64,000 nt of DNA from Psychrobacter sp. P11F6 (GCF_001435295.1 NZ_CM003594.1:2108001-2172000), one strand, 5' to 3'; shown: positions 44,995 to 54,462, numbered from the stretch's first letter. Numbers and translations: made by a program. Notes: generated from the sequence alone by a model not told the origin.

Positions 44995-45633
44995 ATGCAA
45001 TCTACCAATCAGACATCCAGTATGAATACAGCCCGAGCTTTGGCACCCTTATCCGATATGCGCCCTGCTACTTTAGAAAAAATTGAAAAAGCCGTTCGTA
45101 AAGTATTTGCAGGTTTTGACTCTAATGAGGTGACCATGGCACAAATTGCAAAATCTGCCAATGTCTCACTACAGACGCTGTATAAATATTTTGGTGATAA
45201 GCAAACGCTGTTTTATACCATCATGGATATTGTATTGGGCAGGTTGGCGGCGCGCATCATGGATCATTTGCAAGGTATTGATAGTGTGCAAGATCGGCTG
45301 CGCAAGACATTATGGGTTTGTTTTGACTTTGTAGATTCGCATCCTGATGCCGTGATGGTGCTGTCTTCGGTATCGGCATCGCGTATACGTAATATTGCAA
45401 TTTATGAAAATAAAGAGCTGATTGGCGCATTTTTGAATGTATTAGAAGATGGTCAAAACCGCGGAGTACTAAATGACACCGTGCCCCTTTATATACTTTT
45501 TGATGTGTTTATGGGTTTTATCAGTCGTCTTGGCTTGATGCATATCATTCGCCAGACTGACACGCCCATTAATGCAGAGTTTGATGCGTTATTCGTGATT
45601 TTATGGCGAGCCATATCAAAGCCTGACATATAG
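44995..45633 (+). CDS. TetR-family regulator of the acyl-CoA cluster
   Basis: The 212-residue protein has an N-terminal helix-turn-helix (VTMAQIAKSANVSLQTLYKYFGDKQTLFYTIM, residues about 44-75) and a helical ligand-binding C-terminus with no recognisable ligand signature. It is divergent from the beta-oxidation cluster, as with many FadR/PsrA-type repressors released by acyl-CoA. Two related palindromes lie in the intergenic gap. The ligand is inferred. The start at 44995 has GGGATCATCAAGC upstream, a weak site; an ATG at 45025 is an alternative. Confidence 0.85.
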   Translation: MQSTNQTSSMNTARALAPLSDMRPATLEKIEKAVRKVFAGFDSNEVTMAQIAKSANVSLQTLYKYFGDKQTLFYTIMDIVLGRLAARIMDHLQGIDSVQDRLRKTLWVCFDFVDSHPDAVMVLSSVSASRIRNIAIYENKELIGAFLNVLEDGQNRGVLNDTVPLYILFDVFMGFISRLGLMHIIRQTDTPINAEFDALFVILWRAISKPDI

Positions 45634-45717
45634 TCAGTTCGATATACAATAACTTGTACGATATTATGAAAATTCATACCAGCCAATTTTTCCATTTCAC
45701 AATTAAAAATCACAACG

Positions 45718-45747
45718 AAAAAAGCCTCACTTTGTAGTGAGGCTTTA
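45718..45747. terminator. Bidirectional terminator
   Basis: AAAGCCTCAC pairs with GTGAGGCTTT around TTTGTA. It separates tetR from the convergent gene at 45777. The AGCCTCAC stem is also that of the terminator at 25703. Confidence 0.8.
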
Positions 45748-45776
45748 CTTAATGCTTAAAAACTAATGCTTAAAAA

Positions 45777-46244
45777 TCAACATTCCTTAGATTTTTTTAG
45801 CTTATATTCTTCTACCCTATCAACCATTTCATAATCTTGTTCACTCATCTGTTGATAGCCATTGCTCACACTGCCATAGGATGAATTTTTATTATCATGC
45901 TGAGCCTGCACAGCAGCATCTTTGATCTGGGCAATGTCTTCTGCAAACGGCGTATGAGGGATATCCAGCACAGCAAATAGCGCGGCTAGAAATTCTTCAG
46001 CGGTAAAATATTTATCCATATAGCTGCCATCAAGCCCAAGGTATTTATTCGATAATACATGACGCAGTCGCTCACAAGCAGGGATGGTATGCTTGATAGG
46101 ATAACCCATGGCTTTGACAATATCTTGCGAACGCAGCTCAAGTGTCGCTATCTGATTGATCGCATACTGGGCAAGAAGGTGACGTGGGTGGTAATGACGG
46201 GTATATTTGGATTGGTTAGCAATGTGGCTCATGATATTGAACAC
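45777..46244 (-). CDS. Hypothetical protein, short paralogue of the 20408-21049 product
   Basis: The start is set at GTG 46244, because AGGAG sits six bases before it, exactly where the paralogue has its AGGAG. An in-frame ATG at 46232 is possible. The ~155-residue product matches the long paralogue over the N-terminal part (YTRHYHPRHLLAQYAI, RSQDIVKAMGYPIKHTIPACERLRHVL, KYFTAEEFLAALFAVLDI) and the C-terminal part (SNGYQQMSEQDYEMVDRVEE), but lacks about 60 central residues. No known family. The same long leader precedes it (46253-46445), so gene and leader travelled or duplicated together. Confidence 0.7.
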   Translation of the reverse strand: MFNIMSHIANQSKYTRHYHPRHLLAQYAINQIATLELRSQDIVKAMGYPIKHTIPACERLRHVLSNKYLGLDGSYMDKYFTAEEFLAALFAVLDIPHTPFAEDIAQIKDAAVQAQHDNKNSSYGSVSNGYQQMSEQDYEMVDRVEEYKLKKSKEC

Positions 46245-46252
46245 CTTAGACT

Positions 46253-46445
46253 CCTGTAACTCCGACGAAAAAGGTTGAAATACGCCCAAATAGGCAAATA
46301 AAATCAGGCACAAATGAGGATGTCGGAGTACAGGCTCATGCGCTTTACCAGAATTATTTTATATCGTGCTGGAAGTTGCAAGGTTTGTACGCCACCATTT
46401 ATAACGATAATGGCTGGCAATGACAAAACTGTTAAACCCACGATA
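46253..46445 (-). promoter_or_regulatory. Conserved structured leader, copy B
   Basis: It has the same blocks as copy A: TATCGTGGGTTTAAC, CAACTTCCAGCACGATATAAAA, CTGGTAAAGCGCATGAG, then CCTGTACTCCGAC. This last block pairs completely with GTCGGAGTTACAGG (one bulged base) 55 bases later. The second arm overlaps the AGGAG site. The loop differs in sequence from copy A while the arms are kept, which points to selection on pairing. Confidence 0.6.
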
Positions 46446-46605
46446 ATGACTTAAAGATGATAGCATATCAGATAATAGAAAATAAATACTGATATTAATA
46501 CGCTTTGGTAATCACACGATTGTTACGGTCTCTCTATCGCCGTCAAAGTCTGAATACCTTTATATTTAAAAACGGTAGAAAAAATCAGACGATGACTCAA
46601 CAAAG
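46446..46605. other. Gap between leader B and amaA
   Basis: I see no gene or terminator of note here. The sequence is AT-rich with ordinary composition. Confidence 0.4.
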
Positions 46606-47892
46606 CTATCTAATTATTTTTAGACATTGTCCTGCATGATATAAAGTCAGTCCCAACTCAGTAAAGCCAGATTTCATCCCGCCAAAAGAAACTTTTGCCT
46701 CTTCTAAGGTCTTAAATGGTAAGGGAATACTATCTCTATTACCTGTCATTATATAATCTGCAAAGCACTTACCCATTAGCGTGCCTGTGGTAATGCCGCG
46801 ACCGTTATAGGCCGTTGCTGTCAGCAAGCCCTCGTCGGGCTCCATGACTCGAAAAATATGATCTTGCGTGAAGCCAAAACTACCAGTCCACTCATACTGC
46901 CACTTAAATGCTGGCAAATCTGGATAATAGCTCTTTTGCACCGCATTGGCCCATGATTGATAAAAGGATTTTGGTTTAAGCTGTGTACCACCCACCGTTC
47001 CCAATAATAGGCGATCGTCGTCATCACGGCGAAAGCTAGACAAGGCCAAACGAGTATCCCATGCTCCTGTTTTGTAAGGTAAGATACGATCTGCCGCCTC
47101 GCCACTCAGTGGCTCAGATGCAATCTGATAGTAATAAACCAGATAAAATGTCTTTGTGATTTCTGTCCACTCGCCTTCGGTATAAGCGTTGGTCGCAATA
47201 ATAACGCGCTCAGATTTCACGCGCGCTTTAGACGTCCTTGTATACCAATAGCCATCCACCTTCTCTAATGCTTCAACCGCAGAATGCTCATAGATAGTAA
47301 CACCAAGATCTTTTGCTACTTTTGCGAGTCCTCTGACATAAGCCAGCGGATTTATCGTACCAGCCCGATGATCTAGTAATGCTTTATTGATACTTGTCGT
47401 CCCGCAATACTCATGGCATTTGCTGCCGGTTAATACCTCAACATTCGCACCACGGCGGCTGAGCTGCTCGTATCTAATATCAACATCGACTTCACCTTTA
47501 GCGTTATGTGCCATATGGATATTACCAGATTGGGTGGCTTGGGCATCGATATTATAACGCTTGATTAAGTCGAATACTAAGCTTGGCGCTTGCCCCAGTG
47601 CTTCAGTCAGACGCTCACCTGATGCTTTACCCAAAGTGACGCTCAAATCATCAGGGCGCGCCCAAGTACCTGCATTGACTAGCCCTACGCTTTTACCAGA
47701 GCCGCCACTACCTATCGTATGGCTCTCTAAAAGGATGACTTTGACGCCTTTTTCGGCCAAATGAATCGCCGCCGATAACCCTGTATAACCGCCACCTATA
47801 ACACAGATAGTCGCTGCAGTATCGCTATTCATCTGGCTATAGGTATCTATAATGGGGGCTGTCATATTCCACAAACATTGCTCTTGCAACAT
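46606..47892 (-). CDS. amaA: L-pipecolate oxidase AmaA (FAD oxidoreductase)
   Basis: The 428-residue DAO-family flavoprotein has the FAD motif CVIGGGYTGLSAAIHLAE (from about residue 30), GSGGSGKSVGLVNAGTW (substrate-side loop) and late GLLTATAYNGRGITTGTLMG. It closely follows the gamma-glutamylputrescine/pipecolate oxidase pattern. The row amaA...amaB-hglS matches the Pseudomonas putida L-pipecolate route, in which AmaA oxidises L-pipecolate to piperideine-6-carboxylate. The ATG 47892 has AGAAGGAATAT upstream. It follows the transporter gene by 17 bases. PuuB-like activity on other amines is the alternative. Confidence 0.8.
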   Translation of the reverse strand: MLQEQCLWNMTAPIIDTYSQMNSDTAATICVIGGGYTGLSAAIHLAEKGVKVILLESHTIGSGGSGKSVGLVNAGTWARPDDLSVTLGKASGERLTEALGQAPSLVFDLIKRYNIDAQATQSGNIHMAHNAKGEVDVDIRYEQLSRRGANVEVLTGSKCHEYCGTTSINKALLDHRAGTINPLAYVRGLAKVAKDLGVTIYEHSAVEALEKVDGYWYTRTSKARVKSERVIIATNAYTEGEWTEITKTFYLVYYYQIASEPLSGEAADRILPYKTGAWDTRLALSSFRRDDDDRLLLGTVGGTQLKPKSFYQSWANAVQKSYYPDLPAFKWQYEWTGSFGFTQDHIFRVMEPDEGLLTATAYNGRGITTGTLMGKCFADYIMTGNRDSIPLPFKTLEEAKVSFGGMKSGFTELGLTLYHAGQCLKIIR

Positions 47893-47909
47893 CTTATATT
47901 CCTTCTAAA

Positions 47910-49370
47910 TTACACGTTGTCTACAGTGGAGAGCGTGTTTGTGTCGTTATTAACAATAGGTTCTTCACGGGGGATAAATTTGTCTAAGAATACCCATAAC
48001 AAACCAAATAGCGGTGATAACCAACAGGCAAAGGCGAATGGTGCATAAGTGAGGGTCGCAATACCTAGTGTTGCCGCGACGAAACTACCGCCCATGTTCC
48101 AAGGAATAAGTGGAGATAACAGGGTTCCGGTATCTTCAATAGAACGTGTGAGTGTCGTGCGTTTGTAGCCCATTTCTTGATATTTGTCTTTTAATAAACG
48201 ACCTGGCAACACCAGTGTGGTATAGACGTCACCGATGAGCGTACCAACACCAAGCGTGCTGGCATAAGTGGTCATTACTAAACCAAATCTCGATTTCACC
48301 ATCTTATTAATTTTTGCCATGATGGCTTTTAGCGTACCGTAATGCTCAATTGAGCCGACGAATGCTAAAGCAAAGATGGTCAAGGTCACAACCCATGTCA
48401 TCGACATGATGCCGCCTTTAGACAGCAGTTGATCCACGACAGCAAATCCCGTTTCACTGATAAAGCCATTTTGTAGGACAGTAAAAATGTCGTGCACACC
48501 CACGCCTTGCATAAAAAACGCGACCAATCCTGCGACCACCACACCAGATAAGACTGTTGGAATAGCTGGCATTTTCATCACCGCTGCAATGACAACGACA
48601 ACAGCCGGTAATAACGTAATTATGCTCAAGTTATAATTGGCCGCTAGCGAAGTTTGAATTTCTTTAATTGAAGTTAAATCGACATTTTCTGCGCCGTAAC
48701 CCATACCAATCCAAGCATAGATAATCAATGCAGTTACCATGGCAGGTACCGTGGTTGGCAACATACCGCGGATGTGCTCCCAAAGATCAACACCAGCCGC
48801 TGCTGGGGTTAAGTTGGTGGTGTCCGATAAAGGAGACATCTTGTCACCGAAAAAAGCGCCAGAAACAATAGCACCGCCCGTTAGTGACGGCGGAATACCC
48901 AATCCTAGCCCAATACCCATCATGGCAAGACCAACCGTACCAACCGTGCCCCACGAAGTGCCTGTAGCGACAGAAATAATGGCACAGATGATACAGACAG
49001 AGACTAGGAATGATGAAGGAGAGAAAACGCTAAAACCATAGTATAAAATCGTGGGAACCGTACCAGCGATAATCCAAGCGCCGATGAGCATACCAACGCC
49101 CATCAAGATAATCATGGCTGGTAGACCAATTTTGACAACCTTTAAAAAGCGTTGTTCCATGCCATCCCAGTCACGGCCACGCAGCTTCATAAACAAGCCA
49201 GTGATTAAAATACCGCAAGCTAAGGGAATGTGAGGGGTAAAATCTTTGAATACGAAAAACTGCACCATCAGAATAATGGCAGTCAACACCAGAGGTGCAA
49301 TATCTAATAAAAAACTAGAAGACGGACCGTAGCCATCTTTAGCTTCGTCATAAGGTTTATCATCCATCAT
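47910..49370 (-). CDS. NhaC-family transporter, likely for pipecolate or lysine
   Basis: The protein has about eleven to twelve membrane helices and NhaC motifs (GTSWGTVGTVGLAMMGIG, GGAIVSGAFFGDKMSPLSDTTNL, and a late IPWNMGGSFVAATLG). The family contains Na+/H+ antiporters and also amino-acid carriers such as the predicted lysine transporter LysW. It is embedded between amaA (17 bases) and amaB in a lysine/pipecolate operon, so uptake of the pathway's substrate is the most likely role. The start is taken at ATG 49370 with AGGTGTCTT upstream; a longer frame to 49472 lacks a site. Confidence 0.8.
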   Translation of the reverse strand: MMDDKPYDEAKDGYGPSSSFLLDIAPLVLTAIILMVQFFVFKDFTPHIPLACGILITGLFMKLRGRDWDGMEQRFLKVVKIGLPAMIILMGVGMLIGAWIIAGTVPTILYYGFSVFSPSSFLVSVCIICAIISVATGTSWGTVGTVGLAMMGIGLGLGIPPSLTGGAIVSGAFFGDKMSPLSDTTNLTPAAAGVDLWEHIRGMLPTTVPAMVTALIIYAWIGMGYGAENVDLTSIKEIQTSLAANYNLSIITLLPAVVVVIAAVMKMPAIPTVLSGVVVAGLVAFFMQGVGVHDIFTVLQNGFISETGFAVVDQLLSKGGIMSMTWVVTLTIFALAFVGSIEHYGTLKAIMAKINKMVKSRFGLVMTTYASTLGVGTLIGDVYTTLVLPGRLLKDKYQEMGYKRTTLTRSIEDTGTLLSPLIPWNMGGSFVAATLGIATLTYAPFAFACWLSPLFGLLWVFLDKFIPREEPIVNNDTNTLSTVDNV

Positions 49371-49671
49371 AAGACACCTACCTTCCTTAGTAGTGGAAAC
49401 TACTGCCATAAAAATAACAGTAGTGGAAACAACCAATCCATGGCTGCCGATAATGCTAAAAAAGCGCTGCAAAGAGTACTGAAAAGGGGGTAAAAAAATC
49501 CTGTTTTTGAAGTCATGAATATTTATTCATCACTTCCGCAGGCTTTCATACTAAAACAATAAATACTTAATAATTGGCGACCAAAATAGCTAATAATTGG
49601 CTTGCTAAATAAGCGCTGAGCCTACTTAACAAGCATCACATCACATCACATCACGTCAAATCAAACTACTA
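49371..49671. other. Gap with minor repeats
   Basis: No gene is seen. Short direct repeats occur: AGTAGTGGAAAC twice (about 49388 and 49420), TAATAATTGGC twice (about 49567 and 49590), and CATCA units in tandem near 49634-49655. No clear terminator. Confidence 0.4.
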
Positions 49672-51162
49672 TTAGCCAAAGTTGATGCCTTGCGCGAGTG
49701 GTAGCTCGGTTGAGTAGTTGACTGTATTGGTTTGACGACGCATATAGGCTTTCCATGCGTCCGAACCTGACTCACGACCACCGCCGGTTTCTTTTTCGCC
49801 GCCGAATGCGCCGCCAATCTCAGCGCCACTGGTGCCGATGTTGACGTTGGCGATACCGCAATCACTACCGCGGTCGCTGAGGAAAGTTTCAGCTTCACGT
49901 AAGTCATTGGTAAAGATACAAGATGACAGCCCTTGTGGCACATCGTTTTGCATCGCTAGCGCATCGTCAAATTCTTTATAAGGCATGACGTATAAAATCG
50001 GCGCAAACGTCTCACTACGTGCCACGTCATTTTGCTCATCAAGCTCAACAATCGCAGGGGTCACATAATAAGCATCGGAGAATTTATCCATCAGCACCCG
50101 TTCTCCGCCTGTGACTTTACCGCCAGTATTGCGGGCTTTTTCTAACGCCGCTTGCATGTTATTAAAGCTGTCTTCATCAATCAGTGGACCGACCAAATTG
50201 CCTTCAAGCGGATGACCGATGCTCACCGTCTCATAAGCAGACTTAACGCGCGGTAAGATATCGTCTTTGACCGACTCATGAACAAACAGACGGCGTAAGG
50301 TGGTACAACGCTGCCCTGCCGTTCCTACTGCTGAGAATAGAATGCCACGGAGCGCCAAATCTAAATCGGCAGTGGGTGCCAAAATCATGGCGTTATTACC
50401 ACCAAGCTCAAGCAAACACTTACCAAAACGCTCAGCGACTTTTGGCCCGACTTCTCGGCCCATGCGTGTACTGCCGGTGGCACTGACCAAGGCGATGTCT
50501 TTATTTTCAACCAAGGCATTACCGATATCAGTTTTGCCCAATATGATTTGCGATAAATGTGCTGGTGCCTCACCAAATTTTGCCAATGCTTTTTCAAATA
50601 ACGCTTGGCACGCTAATGCGACAAGTGGGGTTTTTTCTGAAGGTTTCCAGATGACAGGGTTGCCACAGACGATGGCCAACGCCGTGTTCCAAGACCAAAC
50701 GGCAACGGGGAAGTTAAAGGCAGAGATGACGCCGATGACGCCGAGTGGATGCCATGTCTCACGCATGTGGTGACCTGGGCGTTCTGAGGCGATGGTTAGA
50801 CCATAAAGCTGACGCGATACGCCCACGGCAAAGTCACAGATATCGATCATTTCTTGGACTTCGCCAAGGCCTTCTTCTTTGATTTTTCCGGCCTCTAACG
50901 ATACTAAGATACCTAGGTCTTCTTTGTGCTCACGCAGTACTTCACCCAACAGACGAATCAACTCACCACGTTTAGGGGCAGGAACGACACGCCATTCTTG
51001 AAAGGCTTGTTTGGCATTTTGGATTTTAGTATCGACGTCGGCGACTGTATCTAATGTGACTTTACCGATAACTGAGCCATCAATTGGGGTGGTGACTTCA
51101 AAGTCGCCATTTTGATAGTGTGCTTCTTCTACGCCCATTGCAGACATATATTGCTTAATCAT
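49672..51162 (-). CDS. amaB: Piperideine-6-carboxylate / aminoadipate semialdehyde dehydrogenase AmaB (ALDH7)
   Basis: The enzyme is an aldehyde dehydrogenase of the ALDH7 type. Visible motifs: SAFNFPVAVWSWN (Asn about 150), LELGGNNAMI (Glu about 252) and GTAGQRCTTLRR (catalytic Cys about 286), then the ALDH7-like ending GGAFGGEKETGGGRESGSDAWKAYMRR in two blocks. It turns piperideine-6-carboxylate into 2-aminoadipate in the lysine/pipecolate route. The ATG at 51162 is chosen because AAGGG lies just upstream; the TTG at 51168 is less likely. It lies between the transporter and hglS genes. Confidence 0.9.
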   Translation of the reverse strand: MIKQYMSAMGVEEAHYQNGDFEVTTPIDGSVIGKVTLDTVADVDTKIQNAKQAFQEWRVVPAPKRGELIRLLGEVLREHKEDLGILVSLEAGKIKEEGLGEVQEMIDICDFAVGVSRQLYGLTIASERPGHHMRETWHPLGVIGVISAFNFPVAVWSWNTALAIVCGNPVIWKPSEKTPLVALACQALFEKALAKFGEAPAHLSQIILGKTDIGNALVENKDIALVSATGSTRMGREVGPKVAERFGKCLLELGGNNAMILAPTADLDLALRGILFSAVGTAGQRCTTLRRLFVHESVKDDILPRVKSAYETVSIGHPLEGNLVGPLIDEDSFNNMQAALEKARNTGGKVTGGERVLMDKFSDAYYVTPAIVELDEQNDVARSETFAPILYVMPYKEFDDALAMQNDVPQGLSSCIFTNDLREAETFLSDRGSDCGIANVNIGTSGAEIGGAFGGEKETGGGRESGSDAWKAYMRRQTNTVNYSTELPLAQGINFG

Positions 51163-51332
51163 AATCAATCCCTTGCATATTGGTATAATGGTTTACTACG
51201 TCCTTGACTGACTTATAAAATTACCCTGCTACCTACTAAGTTGCAAAATAATAAATTTCTTGCAGCCATTCCTTTTTGGAATGACGTGCTAATAAGTCGG
51301 CTATAAGCTGGCTATTTTTAGCCTAAATTTTA

Positions 51333-52802
51333 CTAAATACTGACGGTGGACAAGCACTGCTCAAGGCTTTGCGCCTGCATCGCTTCATACAATGCCATTT
51401 CATCATAAATGGCTGCCCCCAAATCACGCTCAAAATTTTGTTGGCTTGAGTAACCGTCATATTGGCTTGGCTGCGCCTCTTGCAGATTTGATTGAAAGAT
51501 ACCGGCGGCACTGACGGGCAAAAAATCCTCATAAACGATGGGTTCAATGCGAAGCACCTCGTCATTAATCAGAGCAGTCAGCTTCGCATTAGGCAGTTTA
51601 TTCAAATCATCGCGTGTTAAGATCGCGGCCAACAACGCTTGACCGTCCTCAGAATCAAGGGTGCTATCCGTCAACTGGTAATAAAAATACGCTAGCTCCT
51701 CTTCGTGTAGAGTTTGATAATCATCAGGAAAAGCAGTAAATACTTCGGCTAAAATTTGATTGTATTGAGCCGCATTGTCCTCATTTGGGGTAACACCAAG
51801 CTGGCGGCGAGCTGCGGCCAATAGTTCATCATAAAGCGCGCGGCCCTTTTGCGTTAACGCCACACCGCGTTGTTCAATCTCTCCAAAGCGCGCGGTATGG
51901 TGCCCTTGCTCATAATCCCCATTGCTAGGGTCTGAGGTATCAGCAACTTTAAAGCCAACCGCTTCTTGTAGTGCTTTAAAACTGGTTTGCCTTAATAAGA
52001 TAGGACACGCTCTACGTGGCGGCCCTTCGATGATGGCCTTTGAGGGTATACCGCGAGCTTGCATGCCTTGTTGCACCGCATCAATATCCAAGGTTCGAGG
52101 CGTTAAATGATTGATATGTGGACCCTTAAAGCCGACCACATCAGCGACCAGCGGATGCTGATTTAATAGACGCTGATAGAGCGCTTTTGCCACCGGCGTT
52201 TTATCATGCCAGCGAAATGTCTCTAGCGCTTCTTGGACAAATTGCTCTGCTTGCGCAGCAGTTAAACCACCTTGCGCCTCAAAAACCTCAATGAGCTCAA
52301 TAACGCCAGTAGTGAATATCTGACGCTGCGCCAGTGTGGCCGTGGCTTCTTGTTTTAAGGTTTCATCGGCAATCAAATCTAAACGCAATAACGAGGTGAA
52401 AACGCGAAAGGGGCTTTTATGCAATGAATGCGAGTCAAGTGCGCGAAAAACTGTTGAATGCACCGGCACGCCAGCAGGCGCTAAATCGTAGTAGCCGACA
52501 GGGTGCATACCCATCACGGCAAAAAGACGGCGCATCATACTCAGCTCTGCTGCGGTACCCAGTCGAATCGCCCCGTGACGCTCCATGCTTAGACGTTCAA
52601 TCTCACCCGTATGCAGCAGTTGTGATTTAATATCGGGATGTGAGATTAATACTTCGGCATTGACATCACTGACCAAATCAACCAAGTCGCCGTATAGCGG
52701 CACCTCATCTTGGTACATCGCTGACATTGCCATAGAGAAATGATGGCGGATATCATCGCTGCAGATAAAATCCTTATCTGGACTGACGCTACTATTTTGC
52801 AC
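51333..52802 (-). CDS. hglS: 2-Oxoadipate dioxygenase/decarboxylase HglS (YdcJ/DUF1338)
   Basis: The 489-residue metalloenzyme belongs to DUF1338/YdcJ. MERHGAIRLGT (His76, Arg80), the GFKGPHINHLTPRTLDID block and the HTARFGEIEQRGVALTQKGRALYDELL block are diagnostic, the last with Glu as the third likely metal ligand. HglS converts 2-oxoadipate to D-2-hydroxyglutarate, the step that ends this lysine route. It lies between amaB and the aminotransferase gene, 170 and 160 bases away, on the same strand, with no terminator in between. Confidence 0.9.
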   Translation of the reverse strand: MQNSSVSPDKDFICSDDIRHHFSMAMSAMYQDEVPLYGDLVDLVSDVNAEVLISHPDIKSQLLHTGEIERLSMERHGAIRLGTAAELSMMRRLFAVMGMHPVGYYDLAPAGVPVHSTVFRALDSHSLHKSPFRVFTSLLRLDLIADETLKQEATATLAQRQIFTTGVIELIEVFEAQGGLTAAQAEQFVQEALETFRWHDKTPVAKALYQRLLNQHPLVADVVGFKGPHINHLTPRTLDIDAVQQGMQARGIPSKAIIEGPPRRACPILLRQTSFKALQEAVGFKVADTSDPSNGDYEQGHHTARFGEIEQRGVALTQKGRALYDELLAAARRQLGVTPNEDNAAQYNQILAEVFTAFPDDYQTLHEEELAYFYYQLTDSTLDSEDGQALLAAILTRDDLNKLPNAKLTALINDEVLRIEPIVYEDFLPVSAAGIFQSNLQEAQPSQYDGYSSQQNFERDLGAAIYDEMALYEAMQAQSLEQCLSTVSI

Positions 52803-52900
52803 AAATAAACATCCTTGTAATAGAGTTAATAAATTTTTAGCTTAATAATAAGTATTTGATTTCGAGCATTTGGTTATGACGATGCGCTGTCTATCCTAAG

Positions 52901-52960
52901 CACTCTTAATCACTCTTAATCACTCTTAATCACTCTTAATCACTCTTAATCACTCCTAAA
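52901..52960. repeat. Tandem 10-bp repeat (CACTCTTAAT)
   Basis: Five exact units (52901-52950) are followed by one degenerate unit, CACTCCTAAA. The array sits two bases before the aminotransferase stop, between that gene and hglS. Confidence 0.95.
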
Positions 52961-52962
52961 TA

Positions 52963-54234
52963 TTAAGCGGCAGGCAATCCATCAGGAAGCGCGATGAGCA
53001 CCTCTTTTAGAATATCCAACCCTTCTTTTAGGGTGTCAGGTTCTATGGTGAGTGGCGGTAATAAGCGAATGATATGGCGATATTGCCCACTTGGCATCAG
53101 CAGCAATCCCTTCTCACGTGCTTTGGTTAATACTTGCGCCATCACACTCGGATGCACATCATGCTCAGGATGACGCAGCTCAATGCCGCGCATCGCACCG
53201 ATACCCGTAAGACCAAATAACCAAGGTGAGATACCTTCTTGTTGCCATTGGCTGATGGTCGTCTCAATCGTCTGGGCATAATGCTTGGCTGACTGCCAAA
53301 CGTCATCGGCTTGCATGATATCAAGCGTGGCATTGGCAGCGGCGCAAGCAACTGGATTGCCCGAATAAGTGCCGCCCAAGCTGCCTTTGGGTAGGCCATT
53401 GACCACACTAGCCTTGCCTATAACTGCGCCTAAGGGCAAGCCACCTGCGATGCTTTTGCCAAGTAAAATAAGGTCAGGCTCAATCCCTAAATGGGTAAAA
53501 GCAAACGGCGTGCCCGTACGGCCGTAGCCGGATTGGATTTCGTCCATGATAAGTAACATGCCATGCTCATCACAAAACTTACGTAGATACTGCGCAAAGG
53601 TGGGCGACAGCAATTGAAAACCGCCTTCCCCTTGTACAGGTTCGACGATAATGGCACCGATATTGTCGATATCGGTTTCTACCATAAATAAACGCTGGAG
53701 CGCATCAATCGCTTGCTCGTCGCTGATATTGTTATCGGGACTGGGAAAAGGAATATGATAAACGCCGCTCCCTAATGCACCAAGCCCGCGCTTATAAGGC
53801 GCAACTTTACCGTTTAGATTGACAGCAGCCAGTGTGCGCCCGTGAAAGCCACCATCAAAGGCAATGGCACCTGTGCGCCCTGTCTTTAGACGAGCGATTT
53901 TTATGGCATTTTCGGTCGCTTCTGCACCGCAGTTAGTCAGCATGCCTGCCAGTTCGCCGTTGATAGGCACCAGCTCACACAATCGAGGCATAAAGGTTTG
54001 ATAAGGCTGATGTGCTGCCGCATTGTAGGCATAGTGAATCAGCGACTGGGCTTGATGAATGATGGCGTCAACGATGTGAGGGTGGCAATGACCAAAGTTT
54101 AAAACACCAATTCCGCCAACAAAATCGATATAGCTGCGGTCATTGTTGTCCCAAACTCTGGCATTTTTGCCTTTGACGAGCGTGAGCGGATGCACCATCG
54201 TAAAGGCATCGGTCACGTTATAAAACTTGTCCAT
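52963..54234 (-). CDS. Class III aminotransferase, probable 2-aminoadipate transaminase
   Basis: The 423-residue PLP enzyme has Lys260 in LILLGKSIAGGLPLG as the cofactor lysine and Asp231 in MDEIQSGYGRTG. GAEATENAIKIAR, GGFHGRTLAAVNLNGK and PVQGEGGF lie in the usual order. By sequence it resembles GabT (4-aminobutyrate transaminase). Its place at the head of hglS-amaB-transporter-amaA suggests it makes 2-oxoadipate from 2-aminoadipate, as the GabT-like PP_4108 does in P. putida. A 4-aminobutyrate role cannot be excluded. It is the first gene in the operon. Confidence 0.82.
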   Translation of the reverse strand: MDKFYNVTDAFTMVHPLTLVKGKNARVWDNNDRSYIDFVGGIGVLNFGHCHPHIVDAIIHQAQSLIHYAYNAAAHQPYQTFMPRLCELVPINGELAGMLTNCGAEATENAIKIARLKTGRTGAIAFDGGFHGRTLAAVNLNGKVAPYKRGLGALGSGVYHIPFPSPDNNISDEQAIDALQRLFMVETDIDNIGAIIVEPVQGEGGFQLLSPTFAQYLRKFCDEHGMLLIMDEIQSGYGRTGTPFAFTHLGIEPDLILLGKSIAGGLPLGAVIGKASVVNGLPKGSLGGTYSGNPVACAAANATLDIMQADDVWQSAKHYAQTIETTISQWQQEGISPWLFGLTGIGAMRGIELRHPEHDVHPSVMAQVLTKAREKGLLLMPSGQYRHIIRLLPPLTIEPDTLKEGLDILKEVLIALPDGLPAA

Positions 54235-54373
54235 GATGAATCTCTATCTCTTCCTTGAGTTAGACTCATTTCAACAAAACATCATTCCGGCAGCAAACGA
54301 ATAATAGTTGTGGTGGCATTCCTTTTTGTCATTACCAGTGAATCAACTTCCTAAACGAATCCTTTAAAAAACA

Positions 54374-54402
54374 AAAAAACTGCGTATTAAGGCAGTTTTT
54401 TT
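54374..54402. terminator. Bidirectional terminator between LysR gene and the ama operon
   Basis: AAAAAACTGC pairs with GCAGTTTTTT around GTATTAAG, T runs on both strands. Confidence 0.85.
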
Positions 54403-54462
54403 GTTTAGCTTGTTAAATTCTTACAGCAGATAACTTTGTAGAATACAATAATAAGATATAAA

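Noticed and set aside
50300..50773. Plus-strand 157-codon frame inside amaB
   Set aside because: It is a long mirror frame of a well-conserved dehydrogenase; composition follows the real gene.
52901..52960. Tandem repeats as a possible CRISPR
   Set aside because: Units are directly adjacent with no spacers, and no cas genes are near.
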